Shown here: in pieces, positions 39,541-51,242 of the stretch | How the letters are laid out: each line of letters begins with the position of its first letter | Position numbering within the stretch: position 1 is the stretch's first letter | Assembly: GCA_034231615.1 (NCBI GenBank) | Contig: CM067317.1 | Location: forward strand, 18,771,379 to 18,835,378 | Reading direction: 5' to 3' | Length of the DNA: 64,000 nt | Source: Meghimatium bilineatum | Taxonomy: Eukaryota; Mollusca; Gastropoda; Stylommatophora; Philomycidae | Made by a program: the position numbers and the translations under genes | Notes under the pieces: generated by a model | What the model saw: only the letters and a program-made list of their open reading frames with translations | Database searches by the model: none | Told to the model about the DNA's origin: nothing

Positions 39541-39721
39541 TAGGAGTGCATTCTTATCACTTGGGTCCAGTTCTCTTCAATCTTCATTTTATTCAAGCCC
39601 CTAATATAAAGGTACGGGGCGGGGGAGGGGGGGTGGTTCCCCATGAAGTGAGAAGAGGACATTTAATATTAGGAAGTAAGTTAAAATTAGGTGATTCCCC
39701 CCCCCCCCAATTGCGCTTTTT

Positions 39722-40130
39722 TTCCTCAAATGGAGCGAATAAATGTCCTTTATCACAAATGGAGCGAGTAAATGTCTCCATTTTCTCAATTGGAGCGAGT
39801 AAATGTCTCCATTTTCTCAATTGGAGCTAGTAAATGTCTCCATTTTCTCTATTGGAGCTAGTAAATGTCTCCATTTTCTCTATTGGAGCTAGTAAATGTC
39901 TCCATTTTCTCTATTGGAGCTAGTAAATGTCTGCATTTTCTCAATTAGAGCTAGTAACTGTCCCCCTTTTCCTCAAATGGAGTGAGTAAATGTCCCCCTT
40001 TTCCTCAAATGGAGCGAGTAAATGTACCAATGTTTCTCAAATGGAGCAAGTAAATGCCCCCCTCCCTTTTTTTCTCAAATGGAGCGAGTAAATGCCCCTC
40101 TTTTTTTCGAATGGAACGAGTAAGTACCCC
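39722..40130. repeat. 31- to 35-bp GGAGCGAGTAAATG minisatellite
   Basis: About 12 copies of GGAGCGAGTAAATGTCTCCA plus TTTTCTCAAT. The central units (GGAGCTAG) are homogeneous and the outer ones diverge and gain C or T runs. Framed by C runs at 39697-39708, 40127-40137 and 40144-40154. All frames through it are repeat artefacts. Confidence 0.95.
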
Positions 40131-40159
40131 CCCCCCCTCTCCTCCCCCCCCCCCTCCAA

Positions 40160-41155
40160 GCATCGGCATAAAAATTGAGGAACGCAGTTGTGCGGAATTG
40201 AGTAAGTGCAAGTTTCGGTCTATGGGTTACCACAAAAAGGCCTTCGGAGAGTGGAATTTTCCATTTAGCTGTCTGACCTGTTCCCTGACGTGGGACATGT
40301 TTCCGGTCCCACAGCAGCAGATCGGCATCGTAAATTCACCAAATTGTATTTTATTTGTTGTAGTATTGATCCTACTCGCATGTGAAAGTCACATCAGAAA
40401 CATGGGGAAACAAACTCGAAACTCGTAGAAAATTCAGGGGAAAATTGTAGGGGAAACTGCTCACTGAAACAAAATGGGTGCTGCGAGGATCAGGAGAGAA
40501 TGCAACATGAGTCAAATGCCATTTTTGGGAGCGCACGAAATTATAACAAAATACATAATGATTCTGATAACGACGATGTTCATTATCTCGACGAAGCGAT
40601 TAACGTTCTTTTTTTTTTTTTTAAAACACGGGAAAATAATTCAAGGAAAGTGGTGAAAGGGTGGCAAAATATAGGAACTCATTGGAACTCAAGAGGAGTC
40701 ATTCAATAAATAGAAAAGAAAGATTAATGTAAAACAGAATAATTAAAAAATCTAGAAATAATTAAACGAAAGTTTCAACGTAAAGGACAACAGAAATGTG
40801 TGTGGGGCAAAGTACTATGCACTCATTCCTACCCTTTTATATATTAGTTAACGTAGTACGGAAAGATAAATTTGCTGCTTCTTCGACAGAAGAGTCAAGT
40901 TGCGTTGCTCTATTCGATCTGTGTGTACATTTTGCCTTCCTTTTTCACATACCAAAGTGGATTATCATTCTATACGCTGACATTGAAGAATTGGATGTCC
41001 CATTACAAGAAGAGCTGATCTGAATAAGCACCAACGTAGAACTTCAGGTGTAATTCAGAAAGGGGTATCGGCAGTTATCACTTCAAAAAATATAACTGTT
41101 GCTTATCTCGCGTAATGGACTATCGCAAGACAGTGTTTGACAGCTTTTCCATCTT
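40160..41155. other. No gene seen
   Basis: Some short frames of 60 to 75 codons without recognisable features. Confidence 0.45.
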
Positions 41156-41169
41156 CATACCTCGTGGAA

Positions 41170-41431
41170 TCTCGAGGGATCTCCCTAGCGTAGTGGTTAA
41201 GCTGTTTACCTTGTGTTCAAGAGGTCAAGGGTTCGAATCCGCTTCGTGTCGTCTTGTGTACGAGGTGGATTTTTTCGGAGATCCCTGTGGATTATCACTT
41301 GAAACTACGGAGTTACGTGCTAAGAGTGATACTCTCGGCAGGCGGCGTGCCTCTTCGTTGAGAGGGACGAAGTACATATGGGAGACCGAGTACAATGAAG
41401 TCTATCCTTTACGACTTTTCAACTCTTTTCA
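41170..41431 (+). mobile_element. tRNA-derived SINE with target-site duplication
   Basis: A-box TAGCGTAGTGG at 41186-41196 and B-box GGGTTCGAATCC ending at 41240 form a good pol III promoter, followed by a 190-bp unrelated body (GGTGGATTTTTTCGGAGATC, then CGGCGTGCCTCTTCGTTGAG). Flanked by the 11-bp direct repeat ACCTCGTGGAA at 41159-41169 and 41432-41442, so the borders are firm. Transcribed by RNA polymerase III when active and mobilised by a LINE. Confidence 0.9.
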
Positions 41432-41954
41432 ACCTCGTGGAAATGAGTTTTAGAGTGGTTGCCAATATTCTCACGATAAAAAGAAATCAAATGCAAATCA
41501 TTGGGCGTATAGATCTAAGACTATGCCTCACTAATGTGATGAAAATATTTCACAATTGCTATCAGGTTCATTAACCACATCATGTGTTTATTAATTTTGT
41601 GTAAACATTTTACTAGGTTCTGATTTATTTCGTCCCACGTTCAAATAATCAGTTGCATTGTGTGTCTTCTCAATAAAACTATGAATAAAAATCGTACATG
41701 TTTTGTTTGTTTTTTTACAATTTTCCCTCTACAATAAAACAACCCGTATCAAAGTGAGCAGAGCTGTGTCAGCTCTTAAAAACACTTTGGAAGTGAATAT
41801 GTTTACGTAAATACAATCTAGGCAAATAGGGGGTATGGTAAACCAAAAACAATCGACAAGGAATCTACGGTGCAAACATGTTTGGAAACAACTGGTCCAG
41901 AACTACTTTGTTTATACAAATAAATATAAGTAGGAAGCCAGAGGACAATTTTTA

Positions 41955-42068
41955 AAAAATTCTTGAGATTAACGGGAATTGAACCAGTCCGTTCAACGGC
42001 ACCAAATCGTGTTTTTTTTGTGTGCCGTTGAACGGACTGGTTCAATTCCCGTTAATCTCAAGAATTTC
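41955..42068. repeat. Near-perfect long hairpin
   Basis: Arms of about 46 bp (41953-41992 and its complement to 42068) read AATTCTTGAGATTAACGGGA, then ATTGAACCAGTCCGTTCAAC and GGCAC, then the inverse after a 19-nt spacer rich in T. I see no mismatch within the arms. The direct repeat AGAACTACT occurs at about 41901 and 42070, suggesting it came in as part of a 150-bp insertion. The inner GGTTCAATTCCC resembles a pol III B-box on both strands. Confidence 0.9.
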
Positions 42069-42074
42069 TAGAAC

Positions 42075-43690
42075 TACTCTTTGTCAGCCAGGGCTGTCAC
42101 ATACATTCAATTATGACATTCTGTTATAACGATGAAGACAGACGATACAATGTAGTGAATAGAAGGATAGAAGATACGTTAAATGTTGATATATCGGTAT
42201 ATATAGATCGCATAACTTCTTAACATCACTGATTTCAGCAGTTCTCATCGAGACTAAATAAAGAGTTCTGAAGTTGTAAAAGTCCTGGAACCTGAGAGAT
42301 TCAAATTGTTTTCATATGATTTCAGTAGCTCATTACAATGAAATGTTGTTTCATTATGATAATATCTTTAACACCACAGTTGAAGCAATAAGCCACAAAA
42401 TAATGTTTACGCTAAAGCTTAATCTATTGATTTGTAAGACTGTAACATGATACGAGCATCGAGTTCACGACGTGAGGTAGGTGAAGTGATCCAGCTCACA
42501 CTTATAAAAAATACACGGTCTACAAAAGTGCCTGTTGCTGAACAAAAATAAATGACACAAATGAACCATGAGCGAGAAACTATCATGTGAGCGAGGCACG
42601 CGCAGCTATTTGTTTGTTTGAGTGTGTATTCTCAAAATACCTCTATCATCACTAGTAAGACATGACCCTGGCAAACAGAACCAAGTTTTTGGTGCGTATT
42701 ATTTCTCTCAACAGCTATAGAGGTATTTCAGTAATAGTAGAAAGGGGAAAACCCACTACACGCGCGCGCATACATACACACGCACACCACAATAAAGGAC
42801 ACTCAGAAACAGAAATTCGCTACAGCTAAACTCTTGGAAGTTTCTTTCTCTGCAGATTTCCTCTTTGTTCGTAACCTCTGTATTTTCTTACCCTATGACT
42901 TCCAACACATGTGACCAATTTACCATCTTTCTTTCTGAAGTATTTTTGTGACATTGGCATTTGTAACCAAAAGAAAATGTTACCCGCTCACTCAATACCT
43001 GGCCTTGTAACGTAATTTTTTTCCCACTTCATCCACCACTAATTTCGTGTTCTTATTTTTAATAAGTTGTATCACGGTTGTCTTTTCTGTGCCTTGTTCT
43101 GAAGTAAATTTCTTCTTCGTTACTCTATTCGTATTGTCTTATCTCTTTGTCTTTGTTCATTTTATTTTCTTGAGATGTGGTTTTCTGTCAGTTGATTTTT
43201 GTTGTTTCTTCCTCGGAATGTTTTTTTTTTTTAATTTAGTTGCTACGCATTTTCTTCTGCATTCTGTTTTCCTCTTTTTTTCTCATGTACCCTTCGACTG
43301 TATTCTTCTTAATGGGATCTCCATGTTGGCAAGTTCACAGTTTATATGAAACAGATGATTTCGCTCTATAAGTATGCTAGCATGTGTTCCACTCCCAGAA
43401 ATTCCAAATTTGCTTTCATAAACATGAGAACCATTATGTCACTTCTCGAATGTACCCGAATTGTTTGCTTTTTTAATCACCCTCCCCCCCCCCCCCCCAA
43501 TGTGTATATCAATTATCCCACGCGAATTTTCTGAGCAAGCTGATAGTTAATGTACGAGACATCTGAAGACACAATGATCCCAGCAGTACAACTGTCAGAA
43601 CCATTCTTATTTATACAATAAGTCAGTTTATAGTCGGAACAACTAAGTTAATCACTAACATCTATTGCCTATTGTCTGTCACCAGGTGAA
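42075..43690. other. No gene seen
   Basis: Pyrimidine-rich on the plus strand at 42840-43320; a 15-C run at 43484-43498. The 100-codon frame at 43047-43349 is Phe/Leu-rich from low complexity and not convincing. Confidence 0.45.
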
Positions 43691-43694
43691 TGAT

Positions 43695-44560
43695 GGTTGA
43701 TCTTATTCACACTTGCCGTTAAGCGTAAGGATGGGAGCTTAAGCTATCGTTCAATTTCCAGATGTGTCACCGTGGTTGCCTTTAATCTATGTTTGTTCAT
43801 GGCTATTTTGATGTTTTCTATCCACCGTTTTCTTGTTCTACCTTTGGCTTTCATTCATTTATTTTCCTTTCGCGTTGAAGATAGCGCATAGGGGAGAGGT
43901 CAGATCTCTCCAATTCTGTCTGTTCAAAGCTATTCTGTGTAGTTCTTGGATAGTATGGATATTGATTGTTTTACTTTCTCTAAGTATTGTTCTTCTGAGT
44001 ATTTCTTTTGGTTCTTTTGCCTGTGGGTATCCATTGAAGAGATTGATGATGTATTATGTTGATGTCTGCGCGTAGGGCATGCTCGATGTAGGACCAACGG
44101 CGTTTCCTGATAACATCTGTGATGAAATTTTGATGTCTCTTCTCTGATTTTATCATTTGATTTTAATTCACCGTTAGCTTTACGCCAGGATATTCTTGTG
44201 TTATATGCTCTTATTGGTACTTGGTTTTGGGTTTATTCTCATAAGGTGACCGACCATTTTACTTGCTGTCTTTCAATATGTTCAATACATGATATTATAC
44301 CAACTCTTTTCCTAATTTCTTCATTTCTTATTTTATCTAGTTTAGTAATCATTGCAGCATACTAACATTTGTGGGTTGATTGTGAAGCTTGTTCATCTTC
44401 TGCTTTCGTACTCAAAGTTACTCCACAGTTCATCTAATGAAATGTGCTGTCTAAAATAATGTATTGCTGATATGCGGAGTATTGCGTTTAGAAAATGTGC
44501 GCAGGCTATTTACAAAACAGTAGTGAGATGTGGTTAATTTTTAGATTGTAGGATGTAGTC
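43695..44560 (-). mobile_element. Decayed LINE C-terminal region and 3' end
   Basis: The minus strand contains KAKGRTRKRWIENIKIAMNK followed by HRLKAT, a LINE C-terminal signature, and further remnants up to about 44500. Many stops. Confidence 0.65.
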
Positions 44561-45380
44561 CGGACTGCGGATTGTGTTGTGTCATGATACAGTTTGGCGG
44601 CAATTATGATAATTGCATACGACACATTCAATTTCAACATGGCTTTTGGATCTCTTTGACCTCTCAGGGTCAGTCAACCACATCCTTAAACTCCTCTTAG
44701 TCTCCGCATAATGATATACATGGTAGGTTGCAGTGTCTTTATTCTTTGATCCCTTTTCAGACCCGGACAGCACACGGGCTCTGAGAGATATGTTCTGGGA
44801 TGTGAACACATCTCATTCATGTTCAGTCTCGGCAAACTCCATTCTCTACCTAAAAGTTGCACAGGCAAATCTCATAACTTCGAATTTTTTTATAAAGCAT
44901 CCCACAAGAAACGTTAGTGTCTTGGTTAGTACTGGTGGGTATTATTTTGCTTGTTTGTTTAGATCCCAACAAAATGACCAGCTAACAGAGTCCTTACAAT
45001 TCATCCTCTTGAGTAATGGGGATGTTTTTCCAGAAATTTATTTCATATCGGGAAGACTGCAACTTTCATCGGTGTGCAATACTTTGAAAAAGAGCCTCCT
45101 AATTTATGGTAAAACAAGATATTGTGTAGGTAAAATTTTGTGGGCTTTTTCCATAAGAGGAAAGTTTCAATATATAATCTACTTCGAGTTAGTTGTAGCG
45201 TGTACTGGCCTTCGACAGTACTTAAAAAACGTATAAAAAGAATTAATTAGGACTTCATGTGATAGTATCTGGTTGCAGAACCCTTCACAGGCAGGGGGTT
45301 TCACAGTAAGAAGTGAGAACCCTTCACAGATAGCAAGAGATGGACTGGGGAAATGCAACACATTGAATGTTTTGCTCTTG

Positions 45381-46221
45381 TGTAAATGTTGTCACTATGG
45401 ATGCTAGTGGCACACCATGCAAAGGTGTGTTTATCTAAGAAAGTGTCAAGCGACGATAAAACACAAACGTGTGTTTTTATAGGAACGTGTCAAGCTATGA
45501 TCAAGTGCAACGTTTGTTTACCTAAGAACATGTCAGATAATAGACAGACGGGAATCATACCAGGTAGAAGCTTCCTGGTTGGTCTGAGGCAACGTGGGAT
45601 TATTGTAACCAGACGGATCAATTTCTGATTGGTCAGAGCTTTTCCTCTGGGGAAATGAAAGCTTTTGATTGGTTGGAAGTTGGGAGAAACTTAGGAGTGG
45701 AGGACAGACAGTGTCCCAGGGAGTGAGAAGATCAGTCGACAGAGCACTTGTCTCCCCGGAGAGACAAGTCCTAGTTAGTTTGGCAACCGACAGGCAGAGA
45801 GCTGCAGTCTTGTTAGAAGGTCGGTCCGACTTGAAATAGAAAGAAAGATAGTCGAGCAAAAGTGAGATTAATAGTAGAATAATGAGATAGTCTATAATCT
45901 CATTAAGCTTATATTATAATGTGCCTATAATTCCTGGATGTGCTAGAGTAGTTCGTGAAACCTTAGCAGTTTGTATTGGTGATGTATCATACGTCGCGGA
46001 GATATTAATTACTCCAGAGTTTAATATTGATTTGTGTCATTGGTTTGAAATTATATTAAACGACATTCTGATTATGTATTAAGAAGTGCCTCTGTGTTCA
46101 TTGATAAGCACTTATTAAAACCAAGATGAGATCTACGTCAGCAGTCATTGTAGATCACCAGTCATTGTTGATCAAGCATAGAACCCAGGGTTCGGAACGC
46201 AAACGTAATAATACTGTTACA
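45381..46221. repeat. Possible solo LTR-like block
   Basis: An 841-bp unique-looking block that starts TGTAAATG and ends CTGTTACA (TGTAA/TTACA inverted ends). It contains three 45-bp tandem copies around GTGTTTATCTAAGAAAGTGT at 45424-45540. No matching target duplication and no primer-binding site were found, so this is a weak call; the 108-codon minus frame inside is probably chance. Confidence 0.2.
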
Positions 46222-46224
46222 TTC

Positions 46225-46292
46225 ATTCCTTACTGTTTTTTATTATTATGGTGATTTCGTTGGTCGCTATTTATATACTTGGAGTTTATTTG
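46225..46292 (+). repeat. Family F arm (single)
   Basis: TTATTATTATGGTGATTTCG then TTGGTCGCTATTTATATACT matches the left arm of copies at 120 and 31030. No second arm was found. Confidence 0.5.
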
Positions 46293-46914
46293 ATGTTTAT
46301 TTGAGAACCGCGAGCGATTAGTTCTTACTCCTAGGTGCAGAGGGTTGGTTTTCTGAGCTTTCTTTCATACCCTAAGCTTTCGGCTTAGTACAATATCGAA
46401 GGAGCCTTATATTCAAAGGGGGTCTATAGTTGTATAGATGATGTGCTACAAAGCTTCCATAAGAGAGATTCAATATAACGGCATGTCATCTACTAAGATT
46501 TTCTGTTGCATGGGTAGTTTTTCTAGTGGGCCATTGGTGAGACTCACAGACTCAACCGTATGCGTATATACTTGGCGTCGTCTTGGCTATTTTTGTTCTT
46601 GCGACTCTAAGTATATACATAGTGTCCAAAAAAATCACTACAATAATAGAAAAAATTTAAGGAATGAAGTCCTAATCAGTTCTGTGCAGAGGTCTTCTAC
46701 CGTCAAAGGTCTTGGTTGGGGTAAAACTATATACAGTATGTGATCAATTGGTGATGCTAGCCTTCTAAATTATCTACTTAAATATTCGCGTCATTGTCAT
46801 TGGTTGTTATGCCTATACATTGTGTGACCTGAATTTTGCATTTGCCAATAAGCTATAATACTGTATACTTGTAGACAGACATGGTTGTAGCATGCTGATT
46901 GGTCTGACGACTTT

Positions 46915-47150
46915 AATTTCTTCATCTTCTGCGTTCGTTCTCAAACTCCTGCACACTAGCAGGATGTAGTCTGGAGAACGGAACACACTGTGTCATGTTT
47001 TGCAGTTTAGCTGCCATATCTACGCATATCAGCCTGACAAATCTGATTTCTACATTGTTTCTTGGTCACCTCGACCCTTTATGGGATACGACAGCCAACT
47101 CCACCACAAAACCTCCGTAGTAGCCTAGCACGACATGCATGGAATGAAAA
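46915..47150 (-). mobile_element. (GAA)-tailed SINE-like family copy
   Basis: The minus strand contains GGTTTTGTGGTGGAGTTGGC, CAGGCTGATATGCGTAGATA and ACACAGTGTGTTCCGTTCTC and ends ACGAACGCAGAAGATGAAG. A fairly complete copy. Confidence 0.8.
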
Positions 47151-47527
47151 GAGTGTTGCGTTTCTTTTCTCCCCTTCTGCCTCCTCCCCCCCCCCCTCCG
47201 TCGATACACATACGAGTACGATCTTTATACCTGTCCGTGTGTAATTTGGTTAATGATACAATGATGGTGTTTAAGCAAGACACGCTGTATCCTGTTGTGC
47301 TTCAAGTGTTTCAGCACACATCAATTATTGCATTTGCATAAGCTTCTAAATAAGCACAAATGAACATGTAGGCCAATGCATCACCAGAACGAATAATAAA
47401 TAACATTTTTTAAGTAGCTCCATTTTTTTTATAAAGCTCGGTTGAATGAACCTGATAAAATTCTTATTTGCAGCTGTATGATAAACAACAAACAACAACT
47501 GATTAATAGTTTATTTACATTTACATG

Positions 47528-48460
47528 TTAGTTGGTTGGTTGGTCAGTTCGTTGGGAGGATGGTCAGTTGATTGGTTGGTTGATCGGTAGGTCAGTTGGT
47601 TGGTATGTCAGTTGGTTTGTAGGTCAGCTGGTTAGTTGTTAGGTCAGTTGATTGGTACAGGTGGTTGGTAGGTCAGTTGGTTGGTAGGTCAGTTGGTTGG
47701 CCATTTGGTTGGTTGGTTAGTATATCAGTTGGTTGATTGGTTGGTAGGTCAGTTGGTTGGTAGTTTGTTTATTGGTATGCTAGCTTGTCAGTAGGTTGGT
47801 TTGTAGGTCAGTTGGTTGGTTGGTTAATTAGTGGGGTGATTGTATTTGTATGTATGTTGATTGGTTAGTGTGTTGACTGGTTGGGTGGTTGCTAGGTTGG
47901 TTAATTAGTAGGGTGATTGTATTTGTATGTATGTTGATTGGTTGGTGTGTTGACTGGTTGGGTGGTTGCTAGGTTGATTAGTTGGTTAACTAGTGCGGTG
48001 ATTTCCTTTGTAGGTTGGTTGATTGGTTGGTGCGCAGACTGGTTTGTTGGTCAGTTGCTTTCTTGATTTGTTGGTTTGTAGGTCAGTTGGTTGGTTGGTA
48101 TGTTATTTAGTTGGTTGATTAACTGGTTGGTTGGTTGGTTGACTGGCTGTTGGTTGATTGGTTAATTGTTTGGGTAATTAGTTTCGTTTGGTGATTGTTC
48201 GATTTTTTGGTTATTTGATTTGACGGGCGGTTTGTTGTTTTGTTGATTCATTAACTGGTTAGTTGTTCTGGTGGTTGGTATGTAATTTATTAGGTGTTTT
48301 GTTATTTTGTGGTTACCTGCTTGATTGGTTGATTGACTTGTTAGATGGTTTATTTGTTATTTGATTGACTAGAGGGTTGGTTAGTTCTTTGATTAGCTTA
48401 ATGGTTATTTGGTTGGTCATTTAGTTGTTTAGTTTGATTTGGTTGGTTGATTGAGTAGAC
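47528..48460. repeat. 930-bp TTGG-based quasi-tandem array
   Basis: Loose repetition of GGTTGGTAGGTCAGTTGGTT and derivatives; every phrase is built from TTGG, GGTC or TTGA tetramers. A longer unit of about 100 bp is duplicated once at 47820-47975 (AGTGTGTTGACTGGTTGGGT). It may be an expanded tail of family T, whose copies end in short TTGG/CCAA runs. Confidence 0.85.
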
Positions 48461-48654
48461 AGGTTATCCTCACAGCGTTGAACTTATATATCCAGAAAAC
48501 ACCCATAATATCAACTATATGATACTATAGCAAACAAATGTACGTGAAAGTAATATCATTTGAGATAAGGTTGATCGAAGAAAGTCACTAATACATGTTC
48601 TAAGGGAAGACATAACAACAAAATTGGACGTCCGAATAAATGTGAGGATTGTCT

Positions 48655-48940
48655 GAGTGTTAACGGTACCTGAAATGGGAGCAAAATAAATAATGACAAC
48701 TGTTACCTGCCATGTACGTCGTAGAAGGCAACTAATGAGATTTAGACATCCTGTTGGTTGCCCCAATCATGTAGAGAGTCAAATAATCCAGAAGCCAAGT
48801 CGGATTTGTCAGGCCGAAAATGCAATTATTGCAACCAAGCTATAAACCATGGCACAACACAATCCGTTCTCTGGACTACATGCTGCTGATCTTTAGAATT
48901 TGAAAACTAACGCAAAAGAAGAAAGAAGACTATGTTGACT
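48655..48940 (+). mobile_element. (GAA)-tailed SINE-like family copy
   Basis: Contains CTGTTACCTGCCATGTACGT, AGCCAAGTCGGATTTGTCAG, AGCTATAAACCATGGCACAA and CCGTTCTCTGGACTACATGC and ends AAAAGAAGAAAGAAG. Nearly full length. Confidence 0.85.
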
Positions 48941-48944
48941 ACAA

Positions 48945-50120
48945 CCTGACTTAATTAGATATAATAACATGGATATCAAAACTTACAATGAAATCAAATC
49001 AACTTCAATGGATCGCCTGCTACAATGAAAAATATAACAAATGAGAAAGTCGTGAGCGTAGGTAGAAAATGAAAAACCTGTGGAGTTGTGTTTAGTTACT
49101 CGTCTTCCGACCAGCAGACTCGTATTTCGAGTACACTCGTTATTCGTGGTTTCAAATAAAAATTTACCCCCCCCCCCCCCCCCATGGTACACTTGCCTAA
49201 TAAAATGTGCGTACCAATGCTCAGACTTTGTGAAAATTGAGAAATAGCGCCATCGATATTGAGCAAGTGCGGAAGGAAACGCTGCCACTAACTAGCCACT
49301 AACTAGGCATCAGAGCGAAAACCGGGCACTGTGACGCTGGTCCATAACTCAACTTACCTAGATAAAAAGAAAAAAATGCAGAAACCCTAAAGAATCAGAC
49401 TCATAACAGCCAATTATACACGTAGGGCCTACTTAAGAAGGTAAACCTACATCTGAAAACAGCAAGTAATAACACTGCTTAACACATACTTTTAAGGAAG
49501 TAATCGCATTTCCGGCTCTTTTTTCTAACAGACATTGAGAAGTCCATAAACCTCGGAATACATACACAACAGAAATAAATGTATCCATAATGTGGTACAA
49601 AAATCTTCGGGAATACCAGAAGAGAAACGATTACAACAAAATTGAAATAAAGAGGATTGCAGAGAATAACTAAGAAATTGAACATAAATGTGTAGATAAA
49701 ATATTTTGCAACAAATGATTACAAAATAAATATGGTAACATCTAATATATTAAACTTATATACTATTGGAACAAATGGTTTCATATTGTTTTAAAGATTA
49801 ATCACATATCACTACTGTTGTGTATATTTGCAGAATTATTGCGTGATAATATTATCTGAACATGATATGCCGCCTATCAGCAATAATTTAAATTTGACAG
49901 ACCGGTTAATTGGTTGAACTATGGAGTAACTGGAGTGCTTTCTCATCTATGAAATCATGATTGATTTTGATCATTAAGTATCTTTATTTTGCATCTTTTT
50001 CTATATTTTAATTCACTCTTTACATACACAGAAAAACTATTTTTTTTAAAACACACACACACACACACATAACTCTTGATTAAACATTTAGTGTGTGTGT
50101 CGCGCAAATTTGTAAAAGAC
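48945..50120. other. No gene seen
   Basis: A 17-C run at 49167-49183, a CA run at about 50051-50070 and AT-rich unique sequence. Confidence 0.5.
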
Positions 50121-50127
50121 ATAATTA

Positions 50128-50182
50128 TGGCCTTTCAGACCTGGATGATCCAGCGGTCCATTGGCTCATGCCCTTTGACTCA
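50128..50182 (+). repeat. Family T tail fragment
   Basis: TGATCCAGCGGTCCATTGGC then TCATGCCCTTTGACTC, the complement of the terminus at 35490-35582. Confidence 0.6.
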
Positions 50183-50574
50183 ATTCAGACCTGGATAAAT
50201 TTAACATTTAGAAAATTTCATGGAATGAAAAACAAAACAAATAACAAAAAATTAAGAAAGATGCTCTAGCAAAATTCAGATTGAAATGAAAACTAATAAA
50301 TGAAATAAAAACTAGACGACTAAAATATTTAAGAAAGCTTTATAGAGAACTATACACGCTATTGTCGGTTAAGATTCTGAATATAAACAAACACACAAAG
50401 TCCTGGTATTAATTTTCAGTTAGGTAGATTAAGGAATCGAGGAAAGCTCGACAACGGTTAGACATATACCGTTCCAAAAAAAAAAAGAAACGCAACATTA
50501 TTTCAAAAGTTTACCACAACTTTATGTTTAATATTAATATTTCAACCTTGGCATGAAGAAACTTTCAGACTTTA

Positions 50575-51010
50575 ACTATACTACTGCTGATGCCGTCGGC
50601 AGTAAAGACATCTGTACAGAAAGTAAACATGACCTGAAAGTCTGATTTTCACCGAACACGGTTGTCCAGGCCTTTGGCGCAAATAAAACGGCGTAACGGC
50701 GCATTTCCATTCTCTGGATTACATCTTGCTTGAAATCTATTAGGACCATGATCCTGTTAAGGAGATTTCCTGCGGGAGTTTGGGAATTAACACTGAAGAA
50801 GAAGAAAAGCTGATTTTTTATTATTTCGGTGAATTTCGTTGGTCGGTCTTGACTTTTTGGCATGCGACTCATATATTTAGATAGTGACCAACGGAAACAC
50901 GACAATAATGAAAATCGTCACGAATGAAGTCTTGTTTACGTCCTGTTGATAGGTCTATAATGGAGACGGTCATGCTACCGCTCACCTGGCAGCTTATTTC
51001 ACGGGACATC
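50575..51010 (-). repeat. Foldback repeat family F (copy 3), split by a SINE
   Basis: The left part (50590-50649) complements CAGACTTTC.GGTCATGTTTAC of the copy at 31030. The right part (50810-51010) forms an imperfect hairpin with arms GAATTTCGTTGGTC and GACCAACGGAAAC around TGGCATGCGACTC. A SINE-like element sits between them. Confidence 0.7.
50650..50809 (+). mobile_element. SINE-like (GAA)-tailed element, short variant
   Basis: A 160-bp insertion with the 8-bp direct repeat CTGATTTT at 50642-50649 and 50810-50817. Contains GGCGCAAATAAAACGGCG and CATTTCCATTCTCTGGATTA and ends GAAGAAGAAGAAAAG. Same variant as 2592-2756. Confidence 0.8.
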
Positions 51011-51200
51011 GTTCGTCGAGCGGAACACATTAAATACATAATACCATGGGTTGTGTTCAGGACGAAGTTCTGTTTTAAACATTACCCAAACTATAAATAA
51101 CGTAGCAGCTGAGTACAGCAAATAATCTTGCCAGATCGTCATTGAAAAAGAAACATTCCAGAAGGTATTACTTTTTTACTTTCGTGGGGTATTTCTACGA

Positions 51201-51206
<6 letters not shown>

Positions 51207-51236
<30 letters not shown>
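51207..51236. repeat. Poly(T) tract
   Basis: About 30 consecutive T. Could be the poly(A) tail of a minus-strand insertion, but no element was identified beside it. Confidence 0.8.

Positions 51237-51239
<3 letters not shown>

Positions 51240-51242
<3 letters not shown>

Noticed and set aside
41170..41245. Functional tRNA gene
   Set aside because: Good A and B boxes, but the unit is 262 bp with its own target duplication, so it is a SINE.
44733..45236. 167-codon frame
   Set aside because: No recognisable domain, no conserved composition and no splice-site support. Longest anonymous frame, but compatible with chance in this much sequence.
45533..45859. 108-codon minus frame
   Set aside because: Lies within the possible LTR block and has no recognisable features.
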